A stretch of DNA of 64,000 nt, taken from contig GL947595.1 of the NCBI GenBank assembly GCA_000218745.1, forward strand, positions 1,230,399-1,294,398, given 5' to 3'. Position numbers and translations under genes: made by a program. Within the stretch, counting starts at the first letter, position 1. The number at the start of each line of letters is the position of its first letter. Positions 9,040 to 21,007 of the stretch are shown here, in pieces. The notes beneath the pieces were generated by a model. The model was not told the origin of the DNA. It made no database searches and saw only the letters and a program-made list of their open reading frames with translations. Source of the stretch: Prochlorococcus marinus bv. HNLC2. GTDB taxonomy: Bacteria > Cyanobacteriota > Cyanobacteriia > PCC-6307 > Cyanobiaceae.

Positions 9040-10326
9040 TTAAAAAGAATTTAAAAATTCCTTATTAATAAGATTTTCTTTCAATAATTTTAATATTAAC
9101 TGAATTAAAGCGATTTTGGCATGTGATATGTGTGTACCTCCTTGAACAAATAAATTATATGGCTCTCTTAAAGGCGCATCTGCTGAAAATTCACTTGTAC
9201 TACCCTCGACAAATGTTCCACCAGACATAATTAAATTTGAACTATAACCATTCATCGGAGATGGTAAAACATTTAAAAAAGAATCAACTGGAGAAGTACT
9301 TTGTAAAGATTGACAAATTATTTGCATAAGCAATGGATCTTTCAATTGAATTGATTGAATAATATCTGATCTATACAATCCTGCTTTTGGTAGCACATCA
9401 AAGCCAAGTTTAGAAAAAACTAAAGCAAATAAATCAGCACAATTTAATGATTCACAAACCATTTGAGGTGATAAAAACAACCCTTGGAGTATTAATCTCC
9501 CAAGTCCAAAATTTACTCCTCCCTCGGATCCAATACCTGGAGCAGTTAATCTAGAACAAGCCATTTCGACCAGATTTGAGTCTCCAACTACATATCCTCC
9601 TGTAGGAACTATTGTCCCTCCTAAATTTTTAATTAATGATCCTGCTATTATATTTGCCCCATTTACAATAGGCTCAGAATCTTCAACCAATTCCCCATAA
9701 CAATTATCAACAAAACATATACAATCAGGGCTTATTGAATGGACAAAGGAACAAATTCTCTTGATATCCATGTTTGTTAAAGATTTTTTCCAGCTATAAC
9801 CACAGCTTTTTTGAATAAAAACTAACTTACAATTTGTATTAATAATTAAATCCTTGGTATTTAAAAAAAATGATTTATCGTCTATAAAATCTAATTGCTT
9901 ATATTTAATACCAAAATCTATTAAGGAACCAACTTCTTCTCCTCGTAAGCCAATAACTTCCTCGAGAGTATCATAGGGAGAACCAGTAAGAGATATCATG
10001 GTATCTCCAGGTCTTAGTATTCCAAATAAAACAGAGCTAATTGCATGCGTTCCGCTTACGAATTGCATCCTTACAGCAGCCTTTTCAGCCCAAAAAAGTT
10101 TTGCAAAAATACTATCAATTTTTTCTCTCGAAATATCACCATATCCCACACCAGTTGATTGCTGAAAATGAGATGTTGAAAGTTTTTCATCTTTAAAAAT
10201 GGCAAGAATATGTTTTAATTTCAAATAAACTTTATTTGATCTCTCAATAAATATTTCTTTTAACTCGTTTTCGCAAGCAAAAACAAATTGTTCAATTTTA
10301 TGCAAATCATCTGCTTTATTAATCAT
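9040..10326 (-). CDS. PLP-dependent enzyme, methionine gamma-lyase-like ('aluminium resistance') family
   Basis: A 428-residue fold-type I PLP enzyme of the YnbB/'aluminium resistance protein' family, distantly related to methionine gamma-lyase and cystathionine synthases. The PLP-binding lysine is K233 in SLIKNLGG. Other family marks are VSGTHAIS near residue 90, LTGSPYDTLEEVIG near 115 and the VDNCYGEL aspartate motif at about 207-213. The true substrate is not known from sequence, and the aluminium link comes from an old annotation. The gene sits four bases after the 236-residue unknown gene and six bases before gcvH, suggesting an operon with glycine cleavage. Confidence 0.85.
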   Translation of the reverse strand: MINKADDLHKIEQFVFACENELKEIFIERSNKVYLKLKHILAIFKDEKLSTSHFQQSTGVGYGDISREKIDSIFAKLFWAEKAAVRMQFVSGTHAISSVLFGILRPGDTMISLTGSPYDTLEEVIGLRGEEVGSLIDFGIKYKQLDFIDDKSFFLNTKDLIINTNCKLVFIQKSCGYSWKKSLTNMDIKRICSFVHSISPDCICFVDNCYGELVEDSEPIVNGANIIAGSLIKNLGGTIVPTGGYVVGDSNLVEMACSRLTAPGIGSEGGVNFGLGRLILQGLFLSPQMVCESLNCADLFALVFSKLGFDVLPKAGLYRSDIIQSIQLKDPLLMQIICQSLQSTSPVDSFLNVLPSPMNGYSSNLIMSGGTFVEGSTSEFSADAPLREPYNLFVQGGTHISHAKIALIQLILKLLKENLINKEFLNSF

Positions 10327-10330
10327 TCAA

Positions 10331-11041
10331 CTAATATGTAGATTCTTTCTTTAAAACCATATTACGAAGTTCCTCTAAGAAAATATTAGGTCCATGATCA
10401 TCAAACAATGCTAATTTACGTGAAGTCTCATACAAATCTAAAAGTTCTCCATCAAGTTCCTCTGCAGTATAGTCTTTTAAACCAGCTATTACCTCTGCAA
10501 AACGCTCCCTTCTCGAAATCTTTGAGACTGAATAGGCATTCATAATATCATTCTTACAATGACGCCAAGGTCGACTTCTGCAAAAAAAATCTGAAAGAGC
10601 TTCACTTAATTGAGATGCTTCTTCATCTTCTATAAACCAATCAAAGGATGAAGGCAAGGGCTTTAAACCAGAAAAAATTTCGAATAATTCGCCTGCCGTT
10701 AAAGGATTACCGGAATCATTCTTTAAAGGATATGAAGAGTCTTTCAGTACCTTCCAAAGCTCTGGGTACTCCTCCTCTAATTGATCCCTAATCGATTCTA
10801 TTCCATGATCAAGAATCATATTGACTTGAGCTAGCGCCAAAAAAACCTCTGGCCCTGGAGAAGAAAGCTTACCATTTCTTAAATTTGAGATTTGTGAATT
10901 ATGAACTCTCCCTAAATCTAAAATATCTGACAGCAATGGCAAAATTTTATGAGACCAAGCATTACGCTCATGCCAAACATGTATCAAATGAGCCATAGCC
11001 CTACGACCCTTTGATAATTTATCGCGATATCCAGTGCTCAC
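10331..11041 (-). CDS. Conserved-looking hypothetical protein with helix-turn-helix-like N-terminus
   Basis: A 236-residue soluble protein I cannot assign to a named family. The segment around residues 40-75 (RVHNSQISNLRNGKLSSPGPEVFLALAQVN) resembles an XRE-type helix-turn-helix, a weak likeness seen by eye only. The rest is acidic and helical, with an SRRERFAEVIAGLKDYT stretch. It heads the minus-strand run ending in gcvP and may be a regulator or accessory of that operon. It diverges from the desaturase gene across 72 bases. No membrane segment or catalytic motif is seen. Confidence 0.7.
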   Translation of the reverse strand: MSTGYRDKLSKGRRAMAHLIHVWHERNAWSHKILPLLSDILDLGRVHNSQISNLRNGKLSSPGPEVFLALAQVNMILDHGIESIRDQLEEEYPELWKVLKDSSYPLKNDSGNPLTAGELFEIFSGLKPLPSSFDWFIEDEEASQLSEALSDFFCRSRPWRHCKNDIMNAYSVSKISRRERFAEVIAGLKDYTAEELDGELLDLYETSRKLALFDDHGPNIFLEELRNMVLKKESTY

Positions 11042-11113
11042 GGATAAGTAATTTGATCAATAGTATAGTATGATATTATTTCATATCGGCTCATTTGAAA
11101 ACTATTAAATATT

Positions 11114-12052
11114 ATGAATCAAGTTTTATTCCAAGAAACAGCAAAGTTATCTAAGCCTGTTCCCCCTGAAAAAGTAATTGATTTACATGAAAAATTTATT
11201 GCTCCTTCTTCAGAGACATCAAAATATCCACCTAAGCTCCATAAAACTTGGGGAACAATTTTTTTTATGATTGTTATTCACCTGCTTTCAATTGTTGCTT
11301 TACAACCAAAATTCTGGAGCATCCCATCAATAATGAGTTTATTTTTCTTTTATTGGGTAACTGCATGTCTCGGAGTAACTCTTGGCTATCACAGGTTGCT
11401 CTCACATAGAGCATTTATTGTTCCACTATGGCTAGAAAGATTTTTTGCTACATGTGGCGCACTAAGCTGTCAACATGGACCCATTGATTGGGTAGGTTTA
11501 CATAGACATCACCATTCATTTTCTGATACAGAGGTAGATCACCACAATAGTAAAAGGGGGTTCTGGTGGAGTCATATGGGATGGATGTTCGAAGATGTTG
11601 AAGCTCTAAAAGCAGTTCCAAAACTAAGCCGAGATCTTATTAAAGATCCTTATTATAGATTTCTTAATAAGTATTTTTTATTCTTACAAATTCCAATTGG
11701 ATTAACTTTATTTGCAATGGGAGAAAAATTAGGAGTTGGAGGATGGTCAATGGTTTTGTGGGGAATCCCATTAAGGTTAGTAGTTGTTTACCACATAACC
11801 TGGCTTGTTAATTCAGCTACTCACTGTTGGGGATCAATAGCTTTTGACAGTGGTGATGAGTCAAGGAATAATGCTTGGGTTGCTGCTTTAACATTCGGAG
11901 AGGGATGGCATAATAATCATCATGCTTTTCCTAATTCAGCCAAACAAGGTCTTTTTAAAGGGCAAATTGATCTAACATGGGAGCACATTAAACTTCTTGC
12001 AAGATTTGGCTTCGCAAAAAAGATAAAGTTACCCTCAAGGACTTATTATTAA
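11114..12052 (+). CDS. Acyl-lipid/acyl-CoA desaturase (delta-9 type)
   Basis: A 312-residue membrane di-iron desaturase. It carries the three histidine boxes of the family: HRLLSH (residues 93-98), HRHHH (130-134) and HNNHH (266-270), with hydrophobic segments around 48-90 and 185-240. Such enzymes put a first double bond into membrane fatty acids, usually at C9. A desC-type delta-9 enzyme is the likeliest role, but regiospecificity cannot be read from sequence. rplI follows after 18 bases on the same strand. Confidence 0.92.
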   Translation: MNQVLFQETAKLSKPVPPEKVIDLHEKFIAPSSETSKYPPKLHKTWGTIFFMIVIHLLSIVALQPKFWSIPSIMSLFFFYWVTACLGVTLGYHRLLSHRAFIVPLWLERFFATCGALSCQHGPIDWVGLHRHHHSFSDTEVDHHNSKRGFWWSHMGWMFEDVEALKAVPKLSRDLIKDPYYRFLNKYFLFLQIPIGLTLFAMGEKLGVGGWSMVLWGIPLRLVVVYHITWLVNSATHCWGSIAFDSGDESRNNAWVAALTFGEGWHNNHHAFPNSAKQGLFKGQIDLTWEHIKLLARFGFAKKIKLPSRTYY

Positions 12053-12070
12053 ATAAATTAATAAAATATT

Positions 12071-12526
12071 ATGGCTAAAAGAGTTCAAGTTGTATTAACT
12101 GAGTCAATTTCAAGCTTAGGAAGAGACGGAGATGTCGTAGACGTTGCTCCTGGTTATGCAAGAAACTATTTATTTCCGTTAGGGAAAGCCGTTAATGTGA
12201 CCCCATCTGTCCTTAAACAAATAGAAAAGAAAAGAGAAAAAGAAAAAATTGCCGCCGAAAAAGTTAAACAAGAAGCTATTGAATTTAAAACTGCTTTAAA
12301 AACAATCGGCAGGTTTTCTATCAAAAAACAAGTTGGCGAGGATGGAGTTTTATTTGGAACAGTCACTAATGGTGATGTCGCTGAAGTGATTAAGTCATCA
12401 ACTAAAAAAGAAATCGACAGGAGAGATATTACAGTTCCCGATATTCATTCACTTGGCTCATATAGTGTCTCAATCAAATTACACCCTGAAGTAAGTGCGG
12501 AAGTTAATATTGAAGTTATAAGTTAA
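12071..12526 (+). CDS. rplI: 50S ribosomal protein L9
   Basis: A 151-residue protein with the L9 N-terminal domain ([30 protein letters not shown]), a long charged connecting helix around residues 50-75 and a C-terminal domain ending in a strand-rich ADGVLFGSVT-like region. L9 binds 23S rRNA near the L1 stalk base and influences reading-frame maintenance. It is followed after 58 bases by dnaB, a common neighbour of rplI in bacteria. Confidence 0.98.
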   Translation: MAKRVQVVLTESISSLGRDGDVVDVAPGYARNYLFPLGKAVNVTPSVLKQIEKKREKEKIAAEKVKQEAIEFKTALKTIGRFSIKKQVGEDGVLFGTVTNGDVAEVIKSSTKKEIDRRDITVPDIHSLGSYSVSIKLHPEVSAEVNIEVIS

Positions 12527-12584
12527 ACAATTGGTTGCATATTTTTAAAAATTAGCCAGAGTATATATCTAAGTATTTATAAAT

Positions 12585-13958
12585 ATGGTTTCTATCCCAT
12601 TTCCTAATGATAAACAACGTAAAAAAGATTTTAACAATGATAATACAGGTCTAATCCCTCCACAAAACATACAAGCTGAGGAATCAGTATTAGGTGGGAT
12701 CTTATTAGATCCGGACGCAATTGGAAGAATAGCCGATATATTAAGGCCTGAAGCTTTTTATATCTCTGCGCATCAAGAAATCTACCGTACAGCTTTAATG
12801 CTGCATACCCAGGGAAAACCAACTGATCTTACATCAATGAGTGCATGGCTTGCAGACAATAGAACACTTGAGAAAATCGGAGGAAATAGTAAATTAGTAG
12901 AGTTAGTTGAAAACGTTTCATCTACAGCATCGATAGAACAAGTAGCTAATTTAATAAGCGACAAATTTCTACGTAGACAACTTATTAGATCTGGCAATGA
13001 AGTAATAGAACTTGGATTTGATCAATCTCAAGCAACAGATGAGGTACTAGATAAAGCAGAACAGAAAATTTTTGAAATTAGTCAAGAAAAACCAAGTAAA
13101 GGTCTAACTCAAGCATCTGAGATACTTACCAGCACGTTTAATGAAATTGAAGCGAGATCCCTAGGAACATCAGTAGCTGGAATTCCTGTTAATTTTTATG
13201 ATTTAGATGCAATGACTCAAGGTTTTCAAAGAAGTGATCTAATAATTGTTGCAGGCAGACCTTCAATGGGTAAAACATCAATGGTTTTAAACTTGGCAAA
13301 AAATGTTGCTCAATCACAAGATTTACCTGTTTGCGTTTTTAGCCTTGAAATGAGTAAAGAACAACTTACATATAGACTCCTTTCAATGGAGGTGGGTATT
13401 GAAAGTGGAAGACTCAGAACAGGAAGACTTCAACAAGATGAGTGGCCTTTACTTGGTGAGGGGATCAATTCACTTGGAGAATTACCTATATTTATTGACG
13501 ATAAGCCAAATTTAGGTGTTTTAGAGATGAGATCCCTTTGTAGAAGACTAATGGCTGAACAAGGGAAAGAACTTGGATTAATTGTTATTGATTATTTACA
13601 GTTAATGGAAGGAACTACTCCAGATAATAGGGTTCAAGAATTATCGAGAATAACAAGAGGATTAAAAAGTATGGCCAGGGAATTAAAAGTTCCGGTCGTG
13701 GCATTATCTCAATTAAGCAGGGGCGTTGAATCTAGAACAAACAAAAGACCAATGTTAAGTGATTTAAGAGAATCTGGATCTATAGAGCAAGACGCTGATT
13801 TAGTATTGATGATATATAGAGACGAATACTATAATCCCGAAACAGAAGACAGGGGAATTACAGAAATTATTGTGACCAAGCATAGGAATGGACCTGTTGG
13901 AACTGTAAAATTACTATTTGAGCCTCAATATACAAGATTTAGGAATTTAGCAAATTAA
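12585..13958 (+). CDS. dnaB: Replicative DNA helicase
   Basis: A 457-residue DnaB helicase. The N-terminal helical domain begins at IPPQNIQAEESVLGGILLD. The RecA-like domain has Walker A GRPSMGKTS near residue 224, Walker B LIVIDYLQLM near 335 and a C-terminal LSDLRESGSIEQDADLV with the arginine-finger region. The hexamer unwinds DNA at the fork. The length leaves no room for the intein found in some cyanobacterial DnaB proteins. mnmG starts nine bases after its stop. Confidence 0.98.
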   Translation: MVSIPFPNDKQRKKDFNNDNTGLIPPQNIQAEESVLGGILLDPDAIGRIADILRPEAFYISAHQEIYRTALMLHTQGKPTDLTSMSAWLADNRTLEKIGGNSKLVELVENVSSTASIEQVANLISDKFLRRQLIRSGNEVIELGFDQSQATDEVLDKAEQKIFEISQEKPSKGLTQASEILTSTFNEIEARSLGTSVAGIPVNFYDLDAMTQGFQRSDLIIVAGRPSMGKTSMVLNLAKNVAQSQDLPVCVFSLEMSKEQLTYRLLSMEVGIESGRLRTGRLQQDEWPLLGEGINSLGELPIFIDDKPNLGVLEMRSLCRRLMAEQGKELGLIVIDYLQLMEGTTPDNRVQELSRITRGLKSMARELKVPVVALSQLSRGVESRTNKRPMLSDLRESGSIEQDADLVLMIYRDEYYNPETEDRGITEIIVTKHRNGPVGTVKLLFEPQYTRFRNLAN

Positions 13959-13967
13959 AAAATTCAT

Positions 13968-15920
13968 ATGGAATTTAAATCAAAACAAAATGAGTCTTTT
14001 GATGTGATAGTTATAGGGGGAGGTCATGCTGGATGTGAAGCAGCTATCACATGTGCAAAGCAAGGATTCTCAACTGCATTATTTACGATAAATCTGGACC
14101 GAATAGCTTGGCAACCATGTAACCCAGCGGTTGGAGGACCAGCCAAAAGTCAATTAGTACATGAAGTAGATGCTTTAGGAGGAATTATCGGGCAGGTCGC
14201 CGATGAAACAGCTATACAGAAAAGAATATTAAACGCAAGCAGAGGTCCGGCTGTATGGGCATTAAGAGCTCAAACAGATAAACGCGAATATTCAAAAAGA
14301 ATGATAGAAATTCTTCAAAATACTGATAATCTCACTCTGAAAGAAGCAATGATTACAGATTTAGATATTCAAGAAAAGGAATACATTTCTAATAACCATA
14401 AAATTAAAAAAAAGAAAATCAAAGGAGTTAAGACTTTCTTCGGAAGCAATTACTCTGCTAAATCAGTAATTATCACAGCAGGAACTTTTCTTGAAGGGAA
14501 AATATGGATTGGGAATAAATCAATGTCCGCAGGAAGATCTGGAGAGCAAGCTGCACACGGACTTACTGAATGTTTGCATAATCTAGGTATAAAAACCGAA
14601 AGATTAAAAACTGGAACACCTGCCAGGGTTGATAAGCGAAGTATAAAATTTGATCAACTAGATGAACAACCTAGCACTGCAGAAAATAGATACTTTTCAT
14701 TCCTCCCAAATACTAGAAAGAATATGCGACAAATAAGTTGTTATATAACTAGAACAACTGGTGAAACTCATAAATTAATAAAAGATAATTTACATTTAAC
14801 TCCTATATATGGGGGGTTTATAGATAGCAAAGGACCAAGATATTGTCCATCAATTGAAGATAAAATTGTAAAATTTGCAGATAAGGAATCACATCAAATT
14901 TTTCTCGAACCAGAAGGTATCGATACACCTGAGATATATGTTCAAGGATTTTCTACCGGCTTACCTGAAAATCTTCAATTAGAACTTTTGAGAACCTTGC
15001 CTGGTTTAGAAGAATGCACAATGTTAAGACCAGCTTATGCAGTTGAATATGAATATATTCCTGCAACACAGTTAAAGCAATCGCTAGAAACTATTGAAAT
15101 AGATGGTCTTTTTTCTGCGGGACAAATAAATGGCACTACAGGGTATGAAGAAGCGGCTGCTCAAGGTTTAGTTGCAGGAATTAATGCTATTCAAAAACTC
15201 AAAGGATTAGATCCTGTTATATTCTCGAGAGAAAGTAGTTATATAGGCACAATGATTAACGATTTAATTACTAGAGATTTAAAAGAGCCTTACAGAGTGC
15301 TTACAAGCAGAAGTGAGTATAGACTTACCTTAAGAGGAGATAATGCGGATAGAAGACTAACCCCACTAGGTTATGAACTTGGATTAATCAGTAATTCAAG
15401 ATGGGCCCTTTTTCAACAAAAAATTGATGCTATTCGCAAAGAAAAAATAAGGCTTGAAAAAACCAGAATTAAAAGTTCTGATTTAATTGCGACAAAATTA
15501 GAGCAAAATTATAACTTTAAAATAAAGGGATCTTCAACCCTAAAAGATCTACTTAAAAAACCTAATCTCAATGCTGAAACACTTCTTACTCATGGCTTAA
15601 TTGATCAAACACTATCTCGAGAAGTTATAGAAGGAGTTGAAATAGATATTAAATATGAGGGGTACTTAAAAAGACAAAAAAATAATATTGATCAAATAAA
15701 TAAGCAAACCCTAAAATCTCTTCCACAAGAAATTGACTATAGAAAAATTGATACTTTATCTTTAGAAGCGAGAGAAAAATTAAATTCTATAAAACCAAAT
15801 AATTTTGGTGATGCATCAAAGATACCTGGTGTTAGCAAAGCTGATTTAACAGCTTTATTAGTTTGGTTAAAAATTAAAGAGCTTAAAAGTAATAATAAAC
15901 TTATTAAAAAACAGTTATGA
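13968..15920 (+). CDS. mnmG: tRNA uridine-5-carboxymethylaminomethyl modification enzyme, FAD subunit
   Basis: A 650-residue FAD protein (GidA). With MnmE it adds the carboxymethylaminomethyl group to U34 of certain tRNAs. The FAD motif [12 protein letters not shown] is at residues about 16-27, followed by [22 protein letters not shown]. Later motifs are [11 protein letters not shown], the CPSIEDK cysteine region, [21 protein letters not shown] and a C-terminal helical domain for MnmE binding. Length and order match the family. It is closely spaced after dnaB and before the chorismate lyase-like gene. Confidence 0.98.
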   Translation: MEFKSKQNESFDVIVIGGGHAGCEAAITCAKQGFSTALFTINLDRIAWQPCNPAVGGPAKSQLVHEVDALGGIIGQVADETAIQKRILNASRGPAVWALRAQTDKREYSKRMIEILQNTDNLTLKEAMITDLDIQEKEYISNNHKIKKKKIKGVKTFFGSNYSAKSVIITAGTFLEGKIWIGNKSMSAGRSGEQAAHGLTECLHNLGIKTERLKTGTPARVDKRSIKFDQLDEQPSTAENRYFSFLPNTRKNMRQISCYITRTTGETHKLIKDNLHLTPIYGGFIDSKGPRYCPSIEDKIVKFADKESHQIFLEPEGIDTPEIYVQGFSTGLPENLQLELLRTLPGLEECTMLRPAYAVEYEYIPATQLKQSLETIEIDGLFSAGQINGTTGYEEAAAQGLVAGINAIQKLKGLDPVIFSRESSYIGTMINDLITRDLKEPYRVLTSRSEYRLTLRGDNADRRLTPLGYELGLISNSRWALFQQKIDAIRKEKIRLEKTRIKSSDLIATKLEQNYNFKIKGSSTLKDLLKKPNLNAETLLTHGLIDQTLSREVIEGVEIDIKYEGYLKRQKNNIDQINKQTLKSLPQEIDYRKIDTLSLEAREKLNSIKPNNFGDASKIPGVSKADLTALLVWLKIKELKSNNKLIKKQL

Positions 15921-15922
15921 TC

Positions 15923-16550
15923 GTGAAAGTTTCTTTAAGTAACACTGAATAATAAACTTTTTCAATCACCTTTAATTTTATGGGAAGAGAAAGCCAGTAA
16001 CTTTCTAAGTGAAAATAATCTGCCTGAAATTCCAGGTGCCTGGAAACTAATGCTTTTAGGAGATGGCAGTCCTACTCGACATTTGCAGCTTCTAACTAAA
16101 CAAGAAACAAAAATTGAATTAATTGGAATGAATGAAAATAATCATTTTAAAGGTGAAGGTCCTAAAGAAATTCATCAATTAAAAAAACCATTAATAAGAA
16201 GGCAAGTTTGGATAAAAAATAATGAAAGAAAATTAGCTTGGGCTGAGAGTTGGTGGAATATTGAACAAGTAAAAGTTAATCTAACTAATAAAAAAGAACC
16301 AATTTGGAAAAATCTCACTCAAGATAGATCTGAATTATTTAGAGAGATAGATACAATTGGACTTGTGAAATCAAATTGGTTGGAAAAAGAATTCTCATGT
16401 AAAGGGCCTTTTTGGTCAAGAAACTATAGATTTTTTAGAAATAGAAAACCATTAACAATTATTAGAGAAGTTTTCAATCCATATATAGAAAAATGGATTG
16501 GAGATTCTGATATTAAAAAATTTGAAAATTTATATTCTTCTTCTTCTTGA
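15923..16550 (+). CDS. Chorismate lyase-like protein; 5' end probably frameshifted as sequenced
   Basis: The clear part (16050-16550, 166 residues) matches chorismate--pyruvate lyase-like proteins (DUF98 type), with LGDGSPTRHLQLLT, RRQVWIKNNERKLAWAESWW and a C-terminal FREVFNPYI-like segment. Such enzymes release 4-hydroxybenzoate from chorismate for plastoquinone synthesis. Upstream, the same frame continues with protein-like sequence (NNKLFQSPLILWEEKASNFL) back to a stop at 15936 but lacks ATG, GTG or TTG. A GTG at 15923, two bases after mnmG, reads KVSLSNTE and then stops at 15950. Dropping one base joins them into about 208 residues. A start at 16050 would lose conserved-looking sequence. 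Confidence 0.7.
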
Positions 16551-17084
16551 TTTTGGAAAACTTTTGGTTTTTGGGGTTCTAATAATTTCATTATCTCTTT
16601 CAGGATTAATTTCTTGTCTTTCATTAGTAGACCTCTGCCACTTATTAACTTTAAAATCAGTTTCTTCTGGCCAATCGTCAACTGGGTATAAAAGTCTTGC
16701 GGATTTATTTGAAACAGGTTCATTTAATTCTCTTAATGATCTAGCCTCTAAAGGCCTTTTGTTATTAAAATTTTCTTTTGTAGATTCTGAGTCTATATCT
16801 CTACTGAAATATTTAAATTGATTACTATTTTCATTCTCATCATACCAATCCTCAAAATCCTCGTCTTCAAAAATAGAATCAATCTTATTACTTACCCATC
16901 TGCCCATATCTTTGACATTTGCACGAGACAATCTATTAAACCTTCCTCTCCTTCTACTGCCTGGTCTTGTACCAGATACTCCGTCGACAAATTGTCGCCC
17001 TGCTTCAAAAAATTGATCCACTTTTTTATCAAGATTACCAATCTCAAAATTATTCTTATTATTCCTTCTTCTTGATGATTCCAT
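16530..17084 (-). CDS. Basic hypothetical protein
   Basis: A 184-residue hydrophilic protein of unknown family. The N-terminal third is basic with an FEAGRQFVDGVSGTRPGSRRRGRF stretch (residues about 25-48). The middle is acidic (EDEDFEDWYDENE) and the tail is low-complexity, ending KSRRRRI. It may bind nucleic acid or a membrane surface; no catalytic motif is seen. Its 3' end overlaps the converging chorismate lyase-like gene by 21 bases, where a run of four TTC triplets encodes serines on one strand and arginines on the other. Confidence 0.75.
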   Translation of the reverse strand: MESSRRRNNKNNFEIGNLDKKVDQFFEAGRQFVDGVSGTRPGSRRRGRFNRLSRANVKDMGRWVSNKIDSIFEDEDFEDWYDENENSNQFKYFSRDIDSESTKENFNNKRPLEARSLRELNEPVSNKSARLLYPVDDWPEETDFKVNKWQRSTNERQEINPERDNEIIRTPKTKSFPKSRRRRI

Positions 17085-17159
17085 AGGATAATTTTAAACC
17101 CAAATTAATCTAAATTATGTAAAAAAGCATTTTTAGAAACATAATCAATTTAAAAATCA

Positions 17160-17687
17160 TTAATCAAAGATAATCAAGCATTTTTTATTCCATAAACCAT
17201 TAAAAAAAAGATTACAACATTTTTTGCATGCAATATTTTTCATCCTTTTTCTATATAAATATTGATTACCACAATTAAGGCAAACTCCCACATATTTTAA
17301 TTCTTTTCTTAAAACTGGAAAATTATGCTTAATTGTTACTTTGAAATTGTTCTGTTGCAAATTAATTTGCTCCATTTTACTTATAAAATTGATTCCATGA
17401 ATTTCATTTATATTTAAAATCCGATCTATCCAAGCATGTATCATCTCATGACATAAAGTACTATGGATATTTTGCAATTCTGAATTTGCTAAAACTGGTT
17501 TGGATAGAATTATTTCTGACTGTATAGTTCCCTTGGTTTTTATTCTTTTATAAAAACCTGCAGTAGTTCTTAATCTATTATCACTCCATTTAATCTTTAC
17601 GATTGGTTCTTGATTAATTGTTAAAGTATTTTCAAAAAATAATTTATTGAACTTATGAAATATTGGGATGAGAGGAATTACTGCCAC
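17160..17687 (-). CDS. SprT-like zinc metalloprotease-domain protein
   Basis: A 175-residue protein with the gluzincin motif HEMIH at residues 80-84 and a third possible ligand, H97, in EIHGINF. A C-terminal zinc ribbon follows, with CLNC at 136-139 and CKKC at 154-157. This arrangement matches SprT/Spartan-type domains. Eukaryotic Spartan cleaves DNA-protein crosslinks, but the bacterial role is not established. The start is set by the first ATG after the divergent 83-base gap to the next gene. Confidence 0.85.
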   Translation of the reverse strand: MAVIPLIPIFHKFNKLFFENTLTINQEPIVKIKWSDNRLRTTAGFYKRIKTKGTIQSEIILSKPVLANSELQNIHSTLCHEMIHAWIDRILNINEIHGINFISKMEQINLQQNNFKVTIKHNFPVLRKELKYVGVCLNCGNQYLYRKRMKNIACKKCCNLFFNGLWNKKCLIIFD

Positions 17688-17770
17688 TATAAATAAAATT
17701 TATTATTATTTTGACAAATAAAACCATCAAAATCGATTTATTTCCCTAAAGTATTAAAAAAACTATCATT

Positions 17771-18190
17771 ATGGACGCAACACTAGTTAAAGATATTGGA
17801 GTTAAAGCCCTTTTGGCTGGCGGAGCAGTTTTAATTTCTTTTTGGACCTTTAATGCTGTTAAACTTGTTATCCGAGCTAGAGGAATTAATCCCCTAGTAA
17901 GAAAATTCTTTGATCAGATTGCTGCAGGTAGAATTGACGCTGCATATGGATTAACAAGCAAAACTTATAAAACTCATGTAAAAAGGCAAGATTTTTTAAA
18001 ATTTCTAGCCAGCTTAAATTTAAATAAATATAGAAATTTAAAATCTGGTACACCTAGAATCGAAGAAGATCAAATTATCATTACTCTTAATCTGAAAACC
18101 GAAGATAAAAAAGAAGAGCTACCATTAGACTTCACCTTCTCACAAATTGATAATGACTGGAAAATTGACAGAATATCAAAAGCAAAATAA
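17771..18190 (+). CDS. Membrane-anchored hypothetical protein (DUF4864-like)
   Basis: A 139-residue protein with one N-terminal hydrophobic segment (residues about 12-32) and a soluble domain. KFFDQIAAGRIDAAYGLTSKTY recalls small NTF2-like or DUF4864-type folds in which a helix pair is followed by a twisted sheet. This is a by-eye likeness only. No catalytic residues are evident. The gene is 12 bases upstream of ligA and probably co-transcribed with it. Confidence 0.75.
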   Translation: MDATLVKDIGVKALLAGGAVLISFWTFNAVKLVIRARGINPLVRKFFDQIAAGRIDAAYGLTSKTYKTHVKRQDFLKFLASLNLNKYRNLKSGTPRIEEDQIIITLNLKTEDKKEELPLDFTFSQIDNDWKIDRISKAK

Positions 18191-20401
<2,211 letters not shown>

Positions 20402-20405
<4 letters not shown>

Positions 20406-21007
20406 TTTTCAGAAGATTCTTTTATGACTTCATTAGAATATTTTGTCAAAAAGTAAACGATTAAAAATGTTGAAACTATACTTATTATTGTTGTTGTAGT
20501 GTTACCATTTAATTTTAAATTTTTTATCTCCTCTAAGTTATTTGACAAACTTCCAAGAGCACAATACAGATAGGTCCCAGGAATAATAAATAACAAGCCT
20601 ATAGAAAAGTCTTTATAACTTACTTTATTTAAACCATAAAAATAATTAAGAATACTAAAGGGGAAAAGAGGAGATAATCGAGTAAGAATTATTAATTTTA
20701 AACCCCCTTTATTGATAATTTTTTCTAAAAGTTTGATTTTAGGAAATCTACTAATTATTGTCTCAATCTTTTTAACAAAATATTCTTTAGCAAGGAAAAA
20801 GGATATCGATGCTCCTATGAAAGCACTTAAAAAGACAACAATTGAGCCGAAATATGGACCATACAAAAAACCTGCTAACAACGACAACCAAGAAGCGGGT
20901 AAAATTAATAAAACAGAAATTATATAAAAAAATACAAAAGTAACAATACCCCATCCAGTATCCAAATAAAATAAAAAATTTAAAAAATTATCGATTAGAA
21001 AAGACAT
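20402..21007 (-). CDS. VTT-domain (DedA/TVP38-type) membrane protein
   Basis: A 201-residue integral membrane protein with four to six hydrophobic segments. The VTT signature includes LPASWLSLLAGFLYGPYFGSIVVFLSAFIGASISF near residues 35-70 and LTRLSPLFPFSILNYFYG near 110-127. Family members are inner-membrane or thylakoid proteins, some of which act as lipid scramblases or in membrane homeostasis. The cargo here is unknown. Its start codon overlaps the valS stop by one base, so the two are probably co-transcribed. Confidence 0.88.

Noticed and set aside
12585-13958. Intein in dnaB
   Set aside because: The 457-residue length and continuous helicase motifs leave no space for one.
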